NCBI GenBank assembly: GCA_965153355.1
Contig: OZ231127.1
Coordinates: 81,158,001-81,222,000, forward strand
Source: Flaccisagitta enflata
Taxonomy: Eukaryota; Chaetognatha; Sagittoidea; Aphragmophora
DNA: 64,000 bases
Reading direction: 5' to 3'
Part shown: piece after piece, positions 43,378 to 56,800 of the stretch
How positions within the stretch are numbered: the stretch's first letter is position 1
Layout: every line of letters starts with the position of its first letter
Notes under the pieces: generated by a model
Seen by the model: only the letters and a program-made list of their open reading frames with translations
Database searches by the model: none
What the model was told of the DNA's origin: nothing
Made by a program: the position numbers and the translations under genes

Positions 43378-44502
43378 CGCCGTAACAACAACGAAATCGA
43401 TTTTAACAGTTACAATGTCAATAATTCCTTCCCTCCCTGAGGCAAGAATCACTCGTTTAAACACTTTTTAGATACGTCATTGCATCTCTATAAGAGTGTC
43501 CACCCGTCGGTCGGTCAGTCCATCCTTCCGTCGGTTTGTCCATTACCCAACTTTAAAAGGTGCTATTTTTGTCTTTTTTCGGCCAAAGCGAGATCTATTA
43601 ACGGGATTCGATGAATAATACACTCGTTAAGTATTCATACTTTATTTGTTTACGAAGTGCAATAATGAAAAAGAATTGTGGAAGTAATACTAATTAATTA
43701 TAAAAGTTGACTTCTATCACACTTACATTGAAACTCAATTTCTTTTAGTTCTCATATTCATTCAATTGGCGATACGAGTTAGGTAACCAGATAAAAGAAT
43801 ATTCCTTTATAAACTAGCAATTAGAAAAATAAGAACATTCTAGGAACAATTTGATCCTCAAATTGTTGTAGAAATAAGAACACTCAGCCTCTGTAAAAAA
43901 TTACATGTCCTCATGAAAACAAATGAGAGTAGTCAATGTCAATGTCATTGTTAAAACTTCTTACGTTATTTTTCACCAGCCAGCCGCGACCTGTTTTCAA
44001 GTTGGGCCGTTTGGCCTTTTTTGGGGTGGTTTATTTCCAATTGTTAGCTGCTCAAAATTTGTAACGCTTCAAAAGAAATAAAAACTGTAGTTCACTCGAT
44101 AATTTCTGAGGGTCTAAATGTTTAATGACTTCTAATAAAGGGCAAACCCATATCATTAAATAGCATTAGCAAAACATGAAACAATCTTATCAGACTTGAA
44201 TGTCGTACACATGATTGCCCGATCGGGCTTGATTCAAACTTGCACAATTATGATGCAGTCTGGTGAGTTTGCAAAAATTGTGAAACAGTTGCAATCTTAA
44301 CATAATGGCGTTCAATCCATAGTTGACTATGAGAATCTCATAGTCTAAGATCACCAATTCATGGAGCAAGTACAAAATGATATTCTTATGGACGAATGTA
44401 GGAGAGCGTGCAAGACAAGAGGAAGACTGGGAGTCGTTGAAAACGGATCGCAAGTGAACAAAGTCAAGGGTAAATGACGGACAATCATTTTCAAACACTT
44501 AC

Positions 44503-44556
44503 CAAAGTTGTCAAAATGTAGTTGTAGAAATTAGCGAAAAGCCCGTGTCGCTCCGC
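44503..44556 (-). CDS. Kainate-type ionotropic glutamate receptor, 54-nt ATD exon (first in window)
   Basis: 54 nt, 18 codons, phase 0: AERHGLFANFYNYILTTL. Vertebrate kainate receptor genes, as I recall, have a 54-nt exon at this same place encoding A..xGMMTEYYHYIFTTL, so length, phase, first residue and the G/YxYIxTTL pattern all agree. The acceptor is a long C/T tract ending ATCGACAG| and the donor is TTTG|GTAAGTG. The receptor is a ligand-gated cation channel of the plasma membrane. Only the middle of its amino-terminal domain lies in the window, in four exons (44,556 down to 33,118). Earlier ATD exons would lie above 44,556, but I could not identify them among the repeats. Confidence 0.8.
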
Positions 44557-44689
44557 CTGTCGATGTGGTGGTGGGAGGGGGGGGAAGGGAGAGGGGGGGG
44601 GGGAAATGGTTACGTCGTTTTTGAAATAACCCAATTAGCATGAATGGTGGTTGGTAATGCAATAGAGCAAGTAACGCGTCACGATATCG

Positions 44690-44880
44690 TTGCAGATGGG
44701 TGGGCAGGGGTGTCTTACCATCATCCATACCCCTGACCCCCCCTCCACACACATACATACACAACTAGTCATCCAAGGATTATACATGGTCAGCGCTACC
44801 CGATGCCCTGCTAGGAGTGATAAAGTGAAAGTTGAGTGTGAGCAGGGCAGTGGCCTCAAAGGGCTGAAGTCCTGTAGGAC
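44690..44880. repeat. Fragments of element A and of the minisatellite-element arm
   Basis: CACGATATCGTTGCAGATGG, GTGGGCAGGGG (element A, long subfamily), then GTCAGCGCTACCCGATGCCC, GTGAGCAGGGCAGTGGCCTC. Degraded and without a tandem array. 43,380-44,190 and 44,190-44,500 hold nothing else I can name. Confidence 0.6.
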
Positions 44881-45109
44881 ATAGGGGTGATTTCCGTGTT
44901 ATTCAATAAGATTTTTTTGTGTTAAATTCCCATGTTATCTAATGGGCATATTTTTCCATCTTTTTATCTATTTTCCATATAATGCTATGGGAATTTTTGC
45001 ATTTTTCCTGTTTTTGACTACGTTGCATATTGTTCAATGGGAATATTTGTATTTTTCAGTGTTTGTCAATTTTCCGTGTTACTCAATAGGGATAGAGGTT
45101 TCTGGCCTG

Positions 45110-45225
45110 AGGAGGCGGGGGAGGGGGAGGACCTACGTACGGACCAACAGACCGACGCGACGGACCAACGGACCAAAGGACCGACAGATGGACAAAGCTT
45201 CTTGTAGAGTTGCGTGTCCGCAACT
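45110..45225 (-). mobile_element. Element A, truncated copy (TTGCGG subtype, minus)
   Basis: GGACCAACAGACCGACGCGA, GGACCGACAGATGGACAAAG, CTTGTAGAGTTGCGTGTCCG then CAACT. The inner half with the GGGTGGGCAGG block is missing. Confidence 0.75.
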
Positions 45226-45257
45226 AATCGTGATAAGCGTGATAACAGAAGAGCAGA

Positions 45258-45520
<263 letters not shown>

Positions 45521-45655
45521 GACGATGACAATTAAAACTAACATAAAAGAATCCAACGACTGCAGCCATTAACACTTGAACATAAACGTCAAAATAAGCA
45601 GCAACAAAAACGAACGAATATAAAAAAGCAAGAGGAAAGTGGCAATAAAAGTTAA

Positions 45656-46150
45656 AGAAAAAATTCTGCCGTGTCACCTCAAATCCTCTCATCTGCTCCA
45701 AATGAATTCCATCTAAGGGAACGAAAAAAGAACAACTTGATTATCTTTGGTCTAGGGGAAAGCAATGAAGCCCTTAATGAAGAAGTTGTTGATGACCTTT
45801 TTCATGATCTTGGAACTGTTATCACAAATGATGAATATCAATGCTTCAGAGTTGGGAAGTACAACAGTCAAAATTACCGACCACTTGTCATCAAACTGCC
45901 AAATGCCATTATCAAAAATGATATCTTAGCCAAAGCAAAAATGCTTAAAGGCAACGAAAAATGGAAAGGAGTGAGCATCACCCATGATTTGACCAAAATG
46001 CAGTGTGCTGAAGAGAAAACAAATGAGCTTCTGCTCCGACAAGAAGCTGTCAAAAGGAATGAAGGCCTATCACCAGAGGAAAAGCTTACAAAAATTTGGA
46101 AAGTTATTGGTGGACGTGGATCAAGAGCTTTGGCTTTTCGGCCTCTTTAA
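45656..46150 (+). pseudogene. 5'-truncated non-LTR retrotransposon ORF1 protein
   Basis: The open frame has no ATG and begins right after a stop at 45,653. It carries the RRM-like core of LINE ORF1 proteins: RERKKNNLIIFGLGES, then DEYQCFRVGK, YRPLVIKLPN, ILAKAKMLKG, GVSITHDLTKMQ and the C-terminal PEEKLTKIWKVIGGRG. It ends at a stop with no endonuclease or reverse transcriptase following. I read it as a 5'-truncated, dead LINE copy; a domesticated gene is the alternative. Confidence 0.72.
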
Positions 46151-46397
46151 TACAACCAAAGTGGCCCTTATTCTGCAACAACAACATTAATAGCAGAATT
46201 GACAATGACAATGACAATGACAATGACATTCTTTTTTTCGACAAATCAACATTTTCAACAATGAAATCATCACTAACGGAAATTAAAAATCATAAAAGTT
46301 TGAAAAAAATCGAAATGAAAAAAAAAAACAAAAAGGGAAGAAAAAAACAAAAAGGGAACAATAAAACAAAATTATGATACACCTCAATAACGTGACT

Positions 46398-46823
46398 TGG
46401 ATCGAAATAGCCATCCCACTGTGAACATTCAGCAACAATGTATTGAACTAAGAAGAAAGAAAATCATCACCTTGAAACCAATGGGCGATTCAACGTTAAC
46501 GGCCTGTTTCTTTCAGGCCGTTGCCGGTATGTTTCTATCTATGTCAGTTTCCATATGGATGCAGCCAACGCCAGTGCAAGGACCTTTTGTTGGGGTTTGT
46601 CTGCCGCTGTTTCTTTTCCCTTTTGCAGATGGGGCGATCAACATCAGCGATATCAACAACAGCAAGATCAACAGCAGCAACAACAACAACAGCAACAACA
46701 ACAACAACAAAGCAACAAAATCAACATTAGCGACTACAGCATCAACAACAGCATCAACACCATCAGCAGCAACAGCATCATCTTTCAGGCCGTTGCCGAT
46801 GGGACAATCAACATCAGCGATAT

Positions 46824-46855
<32 letters not shown>

Positions 46856-47290
46856 GCAACAAAAAAAGCAGCAACAACATAACAACAAAGCAACTGCATC
46901 AACAGCAAATACTACAGCATCTCTGGTAGCATCAACAACAGCAGCAACGACAACATGAACTACAGCATTGACGACACTAACAACAGCAACAACAACAACA
47001 ACCACAATAACATCAACAGCAACAACAACAATCTTAGCAGCAACAACACCAATCGAAAGAAAGATTCCACATGTCGGCAATACAAACATTCTAACCAACT
47101 TGCTACAAGGAAATAATTCACCTTGAAACCATCGGGCAATTCATCTTTAACGGCCTGTTCTCTCTGGCCGTTGCCGGTATGTTTCTGTCCATCACTGTTT
47201 CTATAGGATGAACCAAACGCCACTAGACAAGGTTCTGCTGGGGTTGGTCTGCCGCTGTCTTCTTTCTATTACAGATGGGTTCCAATACGT
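46398..47290. repeat. Repeated ~190-bp block among AAC/CAG-rich DNA
   Basis: TCACCTTGAAACCAATGGGC, TTAACGGCCTGTTTCTTTCA, GGCCGTTGCCGGTATGTTTC and GGGGTTTGTCTGCCGCTGTT at 46,467-46,620 recur at 47,119-47,260. A partial copy (TCTTTCAGGCCGTTGCCGAT) lies at 46,782. Each holds the AACGGCCTG/CAGGCCGTT hairpin and a GATGGG(G/A)C(G/A)ATCAACATC start of an AAC tract. No gene. Confidence 0.7.
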
Positions 47291-47371
47291 TTGAACTGGG
47301 CAGCGCTAACATCAGAAACAGCAGCATACAACAAGGACATCAACAAAAGTATCAACAACTGCGTCAATGAT

Positions 47372-47520
47372 GGCGACAGCCGCGGCGACAGCCGCGTTGA
47401 CAGCTGCGGTGACAGTTACGGCGACAGCTGCAGTGACGGCTGCGGCGACAGCTGCGGCGACGGCTGCGGCAACAGCTGCGGCGACAGCTGTGGTGACAGC
47501 TGCAGCGACAGCTGCGGAGT
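47372..47520. repeat. 12-bp repeat (GGCGACAGCTGC)n
   Basis: About 12 units. The open frame of Gly-Asp-Ser-Cys repeats that results is periodic, has no conserved flanks, and I do not accept it as a gene. Confidence 0.85.
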
Positions 47521-47877
47521 TACATGCAGCAACAGCAACGGCGATAGCTGCGTTGACACCAAAAACACTGATGTTTTCAGCAACAACTCTTTCAACAATG
47601 ACAATGACAACGACAACAACAGCGACAAAATAGGCAATATCAGCAACGACGACAATGACAACGACAATGACAACATCAACTCAGTGGAGTTATTTTGTGA
47701 CAATTGGATCTACAAATAACCAAATACTTTCAACTTGTGAATGCGTGTAGAAAATCATATCATTAATTTCGATCAAAGTTTTTGTACTGGTAGCAACCAT
47801 TACTATCTTGCTGAAAACAAGATAGTAATTATGGACTCTCCGGGGTCTGCTTTGGTTGCGATACTTTATATTATAAG

Positions 47878-48095
47878 TGACGCGGGGTCACGATATCGTT
47901 GCGGACGGGTGGGCAGGGGCATCCAACCCCCATCTACACCACAAACCCCAATCCATGCACAAACATACAAAAAAGAATCCAAAACGCTAATTTTTCCACT
48001 TTTCGACTCGATCACCACGGACCGACGGATGGACCGAAGGACCGACGAACCGACGGACGGACAAAGCCTCTTATAGAGTTGCGTGTCAGCAACTA
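47878..48095 (-). mobile_element. Element A, long form (TTGCGG subtype, minus)
   Basis: GACGCGGGGTCACGATATCG, TTGCGGACGGGTGGGCAGGG, GCATCCAACCCCCATCTACA, TTCCACTTTTCGACTCGATC, GGACCGACGGA units, TTATAGAGTTGCGTGTCAGC. The same layout as 24,004-24,232. Confidence 0.88.
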
Positions 48096-48231
48096 TAAAG
48101 TAGAAAGGTTCGTCTCCGAGCTGAAGGGAAAAGCCCCCCTCGTCGCTTTTGTCTCTCGTCACACAAAATTGCGCCACACTAAAGAGCCATAGTATTGTGT
48201 TAGCATGAAATAATCTAGAGAGTTTGTTTTT

Positions 48232-48390
48232 AGTTGCGGACACGCAACTCTATAAGAGGCTTCGTCCGTCCGTCCGTCGGTCCGTCCGTCGGTCCGTCCG
48301 TGGTGATCGAGTTGGATAGTGTGAAAACGTGCATTTCCGCCCCTGCCCACCCGTCCGCAACTGGTATTGGCCGTGTATCCGGCCTTGTTT
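48232..48390 (+). mobile_element. Element A, reference copy (TTGCGG subtype)
   Basis: The core is 131 bp (48,232-48,362), bounded by a perfect 10-bp inverted repeat AGTTGCGGAC / GTCCGCAACT. In order: the AGTTGCGGACACGCAACT palindrome, CTCTATAAGAGGCTTCGTCC, (TCCG)n, TGATCGAGTTGGATAGTG, GCATTTCCGCCCCTGCCCAC, CCGTCCGCAACT. The tail GGCCGTGTATCCGGCCTTGT follows in most copies. Confidence 0.9.
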
Positions 48391-48463
48391 CAAAACAGGT
48401 GCTTTTTTTGTCGTAACTCAAAACACTAAATAATGGCGATAAGAGCAAAAACAACATCTGCAA

Positions 48464-48753
<290 letters not shown>

Positions 48754-48841
48754 GCGAAGTGACAAAAATGTCAACAATAACCCAAGCAAAAACTTGGGCT
48801 TGAAGGGCATCCTGTTGCGCTGAAGAGGATTAGGTGAATCT

Positions 48842-48870
48842 CACTTTCTTTCTGTCTTTCTTTCTTTTTT

Positions 48871-48938
<68 letters not shown>

Positions 48939-48993
48939 TCGTCCTTTTTTCATATTTTGTTTCTCTGTACCCCTTGCTCTTTTTTTCCTTCCC

Positions 48994-49049
<56 letters not shown>

Positions 49050-49053
49050 ATTT

Positions 49054-49137
<84 letters not shown>

Positions 49138-49334
49138 GCTTTCTTTCTTTCTTTCTCTCTTTCTCTCTTGCTTTCCTCCGCCAGTTGGCCTGTTTGTCTG
49201 TCTGTACGCCTGTCTATCTGTCAGGCCGTTTAATAGACTGTCGGTTTGTCCGTCTGTCTGTATGTCTGTATGTCTGTCTATCTCTCTGTCTGTCTCACTG
49301 TCTGTCTGTCTCACTGTCTGTCTGTCCGTCAAAT

Positions 49335-49387
<53 letters not shown>
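48842..49387. repeat. (CTTT)n, (CTGT)n and (CT)n arrays
   Basis: CTTT at 48,842-48,942 and 48,995-49,165, CTGT at 49,195-49,330, CT at 49,338-49,387. Confidence 0.95.
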
Positions 49388-49389
<2 letters not shown>

Positions 49390-49579
49390 CTGGAAGGGAG
49401 GAAGGGAGGAAGCTAGGAAGGGAACAGCGCGTTATTTAGAATCTTCTAAGGCGCGTTACTTAGAATTGGCTCTTTGCTTGTAATTTAGAATCTGAGTAAC
49501 GCAATAATTTATTTTCTCATTATTTAGATATTCTATCTTTCTATCTTTTTTTTCATCTCCTTATGAAGTTCATCTTTCT

Positions 49580-49617
49580 CTCTTTTTCATTCTCTCTCTC
49601 TTCTCTCCCTCTCTCTC

Positions 49618-49711
<94 letters not shown>

Positions 49712-49832
49712 ATTTTGATCTTTATCTTTTTTTTTTCTTTTTTTCTGTTCTTTCTTTCTTTCTTCTTTCTTTCTTTTTTGTTCTTGCTTTCTTTTTGTTC
49801 TGCTTTCTTTTCTTTTTTCTTCTTTTTTTTCT

Positions 49833-49886
<54 letters not shown>

Positions 49887-49900
49887 CTCTCTCTCTTTCT
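49580..49900. repeat. (CT)n and CT/CTTT-rich tract
   Basis: Three CT blocks separated by T-rich and CTTT sequence. 49,900-50,700 is AT-rich with no feature I recognise. Confidence 0.9.
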
Positions 49901-50708
49901 CTCTTCATATCTGTCATTCATAACTGTTACAGTTACCATGTACTCATGCCTACATTTTCAAGTTATGGCTGATAAATCAACATTCATTTCCTAGCATTGA
50001 TATCATTTATTTTTTTTTTACTCTTTATCTAAAACTCACAAATATCATGGATATTTTTTACATACTGAATCTGCTTGTCAACAATATGTTTGCAGGAAAC
50101 AGTTTTAAAGAAAGATATAAGAATTGCTCCCTCAAAAAACCTACAATTTATCAAAATATATAGAATTTCAAAAAAATAGCAATATTTCTTCAAGATGTTT
50201 TTTTTAGAAAGGATGCTCTGGGTACATTTACAATATAAATAGATTTATTCTAATGAGGTCAAGGCTAATATTAGCTGAATAAAAGAAGATTATTTTAAAT
50301 TCTGAAAAATCTGTAAAGCAAATGCCAAAAGAGACATTTTTTAAAATGCAAATATTGTTTTTCTGTTACAACATATGAAATTCTTATTTGTGTTGCGGTA
50401 AATGTCACAATCGCTTTTCGACGCAAGAACCGGACTTACCACCACGTTAATAGCGTTACCGCTATGTCTATTGCATTGTGACAAGTTTTTAAAGCTTGTT
50501 GACCTACCTAACTACCTGGATTACCTTGCCAAACCATTTTTTGTGACCACCCCTACCCCTAGGGGGCCTAAAAATTAGGTTAAAATAGCCACATTAGCAT
50601 GTCCGGATTTTGTCCGGACAAGCAAATAACAAGCAAAACCTATCAAGAAATAGACTATCTGATCATTTCTCAGCTTTTAATCAGCTATCAACAATCCAAT
50701 GTGATGTA

Positions 50709-51271
50709 CAGTAGATCTCGTCTAGACTTGAATTAACAGGGGCAAGCATTGTGAAAAGACGAATGAAGGCAGGGGAGTGATATTTGGATTATGGACTAAT
50801 CAAAGGATGCTTAATTCCCCATGATAGCTGGTTACCATGGTAACATATTTCCATGTATTCTTGCTAAAATATAAATATATTGAGAGATTTTTTAAAGAAA
50901 CATTGTTTAAAATCAAATTTGCTACAATTTTCCCACAGTATGTTCTGTAAGAATATCGCTCGTTTGGCCGTTGCTAGGGAGCGTATCCATGTGTGACGAC
51001 CCCTAGCAACCGCTAAACGAGCGATATTTTTACAGAACATACTGTGGGAAAGTTGTAGCAAATTTAATTTTAAAAAATGTTCCCTGAAAAAAATTCTCAA
51101 AATATTGATATTTTAGCGAAAATACATAGAAATGCGTTTCCATGGCAACCAGCTATCATGGGCAATAAACCATCCCTTTATTAGTTTATGTTTCAAATAT
51201 CACTCCCCTGGCTTCATTTGTGTTTCCACAATGCTTGCCCCCGTTATATCAAGTCTAGACGAGATCTACTG
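50709..51271. mobile_element. Foldback element, CAGTAGATCTCG family (best-preserved copy)
   Basis: The left end CAGTAGATCTCGTCTAGACT and the right end AGTCTAGACGAGATCTACTG are perfect inverted repeats flanked by TA on both sides. Pairing continues to the centre: AGAATATCGCTCGTTTGGC against GCTAAACGAGCGATATTTTT, and AACATTGTTTAAAATCAAAT against TTAATTTTAAAAAATGTTCC. It is 563 bp and non-coding. The TA duplication and CAGT start suggest mobilisation by a Tc1/mariner transposase not present here. Confidence 0.9.
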
Positions 51272-51527
51272 TACAAAAAATTTCATCCATCTGTGCAAAT
51301 GCTAACTTGTTCAAATATTGTAATATCATCAAATTTTGATGCTCCTAATTTTTTCACCATATTATGGCAAAATCTGAGCATGCCAATTACCTTTTTTTAA
51401 AACGCTACTAATTTTCAAAGTTGATCACTTTTGAGGTTTCTATCTATTAGAAGACTACTTGAGGCACATTTGCTCCAAATTTCATGTCAGTGTGACACCC
51501 CAATCCCGCGTAATAACACTTTTCTTC

Positions 51528-51762
51528 AAGCGTGATTATTCCGCACACCCTCCCAGCTCTTCTGTCACACTCAGGTCACACTTTAAATCTGTCACTGTCA
51601 CGCCATTGTGAAACTGATGATGAAAATTCTGATGACACGATGAAAAAGAGCATGAAATTTTGCATCTACACTGAAAATTTCAGGTCCTAACTCCCTGGCA
51701 TTCAGCCATAATAAAGTTTTAAATGTGATTGGTCGGTAAATTGTTGCAGAATAATCACGCTT
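51528..51762. mobile_element. Small MITE with AAGCGTGATTATTC ends
   Basis: AAGCGTGATTATTCCGCA on the left and TGCAGAATAATCACGCTT on the right, an 18-bp inverted repeat with one mismatch, enclosing about 200 bp. No gene follows to 52,560; the intervening DNA is AT-rich, with a short AACCAACCCAACC stretch at 51,955. Confidence 0.7.
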
Positions 51763-52564
51763 CATGATGAATCTTCGTAGTTAACTCTTTGTTATCGGCG
51801 CATGTATGCACTCCCAGAAGAATGCTTTTCCAAAAAAATCATATAATGCCCATACCTTGGAAACCCTTTGAGAAAGACTTTAGATTTTTTGCATATATCA
51901 ACACTGTACTGAAACGATTACGAACAGAGCTTTTGGTGCATCTCGGACATATCCAACCAACCCAACCAACCCAACCAGCCTACCACCAAAAATTTTAAAA
52001 ATAGCATAACTTCTAAAATACTTGTTCGATTTGGCTGAAATTTTGCACAGTGGCTCTTTCAGAGAATGTCTACTTAAATTGATCGTTGCAATAAGATTCA
52101 GTAAATTTTTGCCGACTGGACCAACCAGCCAAAAAAGCTGCTTATAGAGAATTTTCAAAAAAAATTGAAATCTCAATTTTTTTCAGCAAAATCGGGTCTG
52201 ATTGAATTCTCTAACAGTGATTTAGTAAAATATTCACATTTTTTGGGTTTTGCTGACTATAACAACTCAATTTTTACTTATTTTTGATCATTATTTGTCG
52301 TATTTCAGCCTAATTTACATGAAAATTGAGGATTGATAACAAAATTCAGTTTTTGAACTATGTTCATATTGCCGTAAGCTATCTGGTTATAAATGTTTTT
52401 GTCAAATTATCTCAATTTTGAAATTGGTCTTTTTCGCCATCTCCTAAAAATGAAAATATGACATTAACCTTGTCTAAAAAAAAATCAAACAATTTCTATT
52501 ATGCTAATGGAATAATTCAAAAAAAGGTTAAAAAGAGAGAAAAAAAGAAAAAGAGAAAAAAAAG

Positions 52565-52840
<276 letters not shown>

Positions 52841-53205
52841 TAGGGAGAATGTTAGAAATGTATGTCCGTCCGTTTCTTAGGTATGTGTGCTTTTGTCTCT
52901 TTTGCGTGCTTTTGGCTTTTTCTCTTTCTCTACTATTCAATGCCCGCGTCTTTTGTTTCTTGCCATTTTTTATATTGAACGCTAGATGGGTAACCATATG
53001 GTTGCGCCTTGATTTTGTGCCATTTGTTTTTACTACGTAGGCAAATATACGTAACTCGTCCTTCGTATCATCCAATTTTTGGATTGATTGATTTTATTTA
53101 TTTACGGCATTGCTTCCTAAAGTGATTGATTGATTTTTCGTGATCGATTGAATGCGCCCTTGGAATTCACTAATTTCAATAATCTCTCATCTTTTTATTG
53201 CAGAT

Positions 53206-53624
53206 AAACTGAACGGACAATTAACGTTAGTTTGACTTCGACAGACTGTGGGTTGAAACCAACGAAAGTGGGCCTAAAAGTAAGTTTTATAGACGCGTCC
53301 TTGCTTTTATTAACGTTGTTTTTATCTTGTTTCCGGTCTGTTATTTTTGTCTTTTGCCCTTTTGCATTTTTATTGCCGGATTTTAGCATGGTTTTTACCG
53401 CTTGCCCGATCAGCTTGCTATAGGGATGATATGGATGAATTTAATGGGATGGGCCGGGGCAGGGGCAGGTATTATCAGGTGGCATGGGCTCTGAAGAAGA
53501 TGAACATGTTGTCATGTGCTGTTTCTGTCCTTTATTGTGTCCTATCTCGATTTCATGTTATCTTTTGCGTTTGCTGATCACAATTAACGCCCACTTTCCC
53601 TTTCATTTTTCCCCCTCTCTTCAG
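53206..53624 (+). other. Possible spliced leader of the gag gene
   Basis: CATCTTTTTATTGCAG| at 53,205 followed by a 74-nt stretch ending CCTAAAA|GTAAGT looks like a non-coding exon. CCCCCTCTCTTCAG| at 53,624 looks like the next acceptor, 200 bases before the gag ATG. No long terminal repeat or primer-binding site could be identified here, so spliced transcription from farther upstream is one explanation. This is inference from splice consensus only. Confidence 0.35.
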
Positions 53625-53823
53625 TTGTTGAAATTTTTATGGAATAAACGAGACGATCGCCTTCCTATTTTCCAATCGGCCAACTTTCTTTCACCACAAG
53701 TCGTCAGTCAGATAGACGCTCATAGACAGTGCCAGTTGAAACTCGTGGGCGTAATTATATTTCAACAATTTAAAAAACGACTCGATTCTTTCCGTCTTCG
53801 ACCTCCGAAAACGAAATTGGACA

Positions 53824-56800
53824 ATGGCAGCCGCGCGCAACGACGACACCGTCTCGACCGCTTCAACGTCATCTCGGGTATCTCACTTCGGTTTGAATCA
53901 GTGTCCGAGGTCGAATCGTTTGCGCGCAATGAGGAACGACATCACTGCGGAAATGGAAGGATGCCGGCGCCTTTTCGACGCCGTTTCTACTTGCACCGAA
54001 GGAACGAATGACTTCGACGACGCCGCCTGTGAATCAGATGGCGCTCGACACGGACTTCGGGATATGGTCTACGACTTCATATCGTATGCAAGGCAAATGG
54101 CGCTCGACTCGATGCCCGGCGACCCTCTTCGATTCGCGGCGTCTACTTTGCGTCGAATCCGGCGCGAATGGGACTCCATGCGTTTCTTTGATCGTGAAAA
54201 CTATCCAGAGGGTTTTCCTTCCAACGCCGACATCGTGAACGCAGTGCACAATGACATTGGGAATCGCAAAAGACCCGTCAACGAATTCTCATGGAACAGT
54301 CTCCCAACTGACACTCACGCCGCCCGTGACAATGTTACCGGCGCTCCGACTCCAAGGATGCGAACGTCTTCGCCAAACCCCGACGGATCCGAGTATCTAC
54401 CACTTCCGGTCCCGCGACATGGTGCGCAATCTCCAACTGGCGGCCAATTTTTAAATCTGCCGCCGATCCAAAGAGGAGATGCCGTCAATCAATGGGTATC
54501 AGATTTGGTCTCGGAAATTGAACCTGCGCGTGCGTCTCCGATGGAGCAAGCTGACGACATGCTTGCGGATCTCGACGACGCCGACGCTCTTGCAAGAGGC
54601 CGCGGGATCATCAACGGATTGACGCCGCAGGAGAGGGCGAGGCGACGCTTCGTCAACAGGAGTGCTGAGAGAGACAGATGGGGCAGGCAGTTGGAGGAGG
54701 AAATGCGACAAGGCCGTCGGCTGATTGACGATATGCAGCAGCAACAACGGGAGGAGGAGCAGCGACAGCAACAGGAGCAACAGCAGCAGCATCAATTGCA
54801 GATGCAGCAGCAGCAACTCCAACAGCAACGTCAACTCCACCGACCACAGGAGCAGCAGCAAACGACGGCTCAACGGCAGCAGCAAGAGCTGTTGCAGCAG
54901 CAGCAGTTGCAGCAACTCCAACAATTTTGTCAACAAGATCCTGCAGCCGGCGCTCAACAACAACAACAATACGATCAACAGCAGCAACAACAGCAACAGC
55001 AACAACAACAAGAGCTGCGACAACACCAAACGGCAATGCAGCCGCACGAACAACAACAACAGCGGCAAAACGATGCAGGAGAAAATACGCAACAGCAACA
55101 GCAGCAGCAACAGCAACCTTCCGCCGCAATCCCAGCGGTGGTAGTGGATCCTCCAGCTTCAAACAACCATCTTGTCGAAAGCATGAACGTCAGTGAGGAG
55201 ACAGAAGAAGAGAGACAGCAACGCCTTGCAGATCAACGTCTGCGCATGATGGCTGAAGGTGAAGGTGGTGGTGCAGCAACAGCTCCAAAGGCGCCGATCG
55301 CGGTGCCATTGGGATTCCAACAGCGAAGCTCATCACAAGAAGACAAAGAGTTATATGACAGAATGTGTAACTTTCGCCAGCAGCAGCAACGAGATGAAGA
55401 TAGAAGAGCAGGAGTATTCAACAATGCGGCAGAAATGCAACGAAAGCACTGGAATAGCCTGAACGACGGCGGCATTGGTGGAGCTTTAGAGCAGCGGGAT
55501 GTGAAGCTTAGACAACTGTCTGAGCTGGACCAGCAGCAGCCGCAGCATCCGCCAAAAGACCGTCGATCTATCTTCAAAAATTTCAATCCGGGATTGTTCA
55601 ATTCGAACATACAGCAACGTCATGTGCAGTCAGTGGAAACGTCCGTCAAGCAGCCGATGCAGCAGCAGCAACAGTTGGAGCAGCAGCAGCAGCAAGGACA
55701 GCGCCAGCGTCAACTGCAGCAGCAGAATGAACAGCAACAGCGTCCTGACCAGCAACAGCAGCTTCAACATCAACAGTGGCAGCAGCAACGGCTTCAACAA
55801 CAGCAACAGCATCAGGATCAGCATCATCAAACCCCAGCAGCAACGATTCTCCCTACCGCACCGGAAGTGATCTTCGAGAAGCAGATTGGTTCTGCTAGAA
55901 GGGAGACTGGTCTTCCCCATCAAGAGGAAAAGGTCTTCAACACAGCCGGAAGCGGAGGTGATGCGACGGAGGCGATGCGCAGGAGGCAGAAGCAAGAGGC
56001 CGCTGACGCGAAGTTGGCACAGCAGCTGCAAGATAAAGAAAGAAGAAAAGTCGCTCCCAAGAAGACAACGAGTGGATTGCAGCCAAAGGCGCCGAAAGTA
56101 GCGCAAGCGCCTCTAGCAACGCCTCAAGCGGAAGTCATCCAGCAGAATCAACGTTTGCAGCAAGAAGTGGATAGTTTGAAGATGCAGATTCAGCAGAGAG
56201 ACTTTGACCTTGCCGCAGCGAGAGCAGAAGAGAGACAACGAAAAGAAGAACAACAACAGCGACAGTACGTCCGCCAAGATTTTGATGCTCCCAGATTCCA
56301 TCAAGATGATCGTCAACAACAAGTGAATCAGCAAGAGGAAGTTGGGTGGAGTGTAAAAACCACCAAAAAGAGATCTCCGGTAAAAGTCGGGGGTCAATAC
56401 GCCTTCATCCAACAACCCCCAGCGTATCATCAAGTGGAGCATCATCAAGTAGCCCGTCAACCGGAAGTCCATGTTCAGATGCCCAACAATCCGGCTCTGG
56501 ACAGGTTTTTGGAAAGAGCGACGTACAATGATCTCATGCGAGCAAGGGAGGTCGGCCTCAAAGCGTTGGAGAGAGCAAGACCTGAGAAGCCTCTGCAGGA
56601 GCTTTCATCCACCGACTTCATGATGTGGAAGAGGAAGTTCAAAGATGCTGAGAAGCATGAGGGCTTGACGCAAATGGACATCTTATTGGAATTGCCTAAG
56701 TGGTTTGCTGGTCCGGCAAAAGAGATCATCGAAACTGCGACGATTGATGCAACTGAAGCGACAGCAAGAGGAGAAATTGACGACGCCTTCGCAAAAATGG

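Noticed and set aside
47291-47719. Gly-Asp-Ser-Cys-rich ORF
   Set aside because: A product of a 12-bp repeat embedded in other low-complexity DNA; no conserved flanks.
53484-54011. Overlapping ORF in another frame at the start of gag
   Set aside because: It overlaps the gag frame, which alone continues into recognisable domains; likely a shadow plus 5' UTR.
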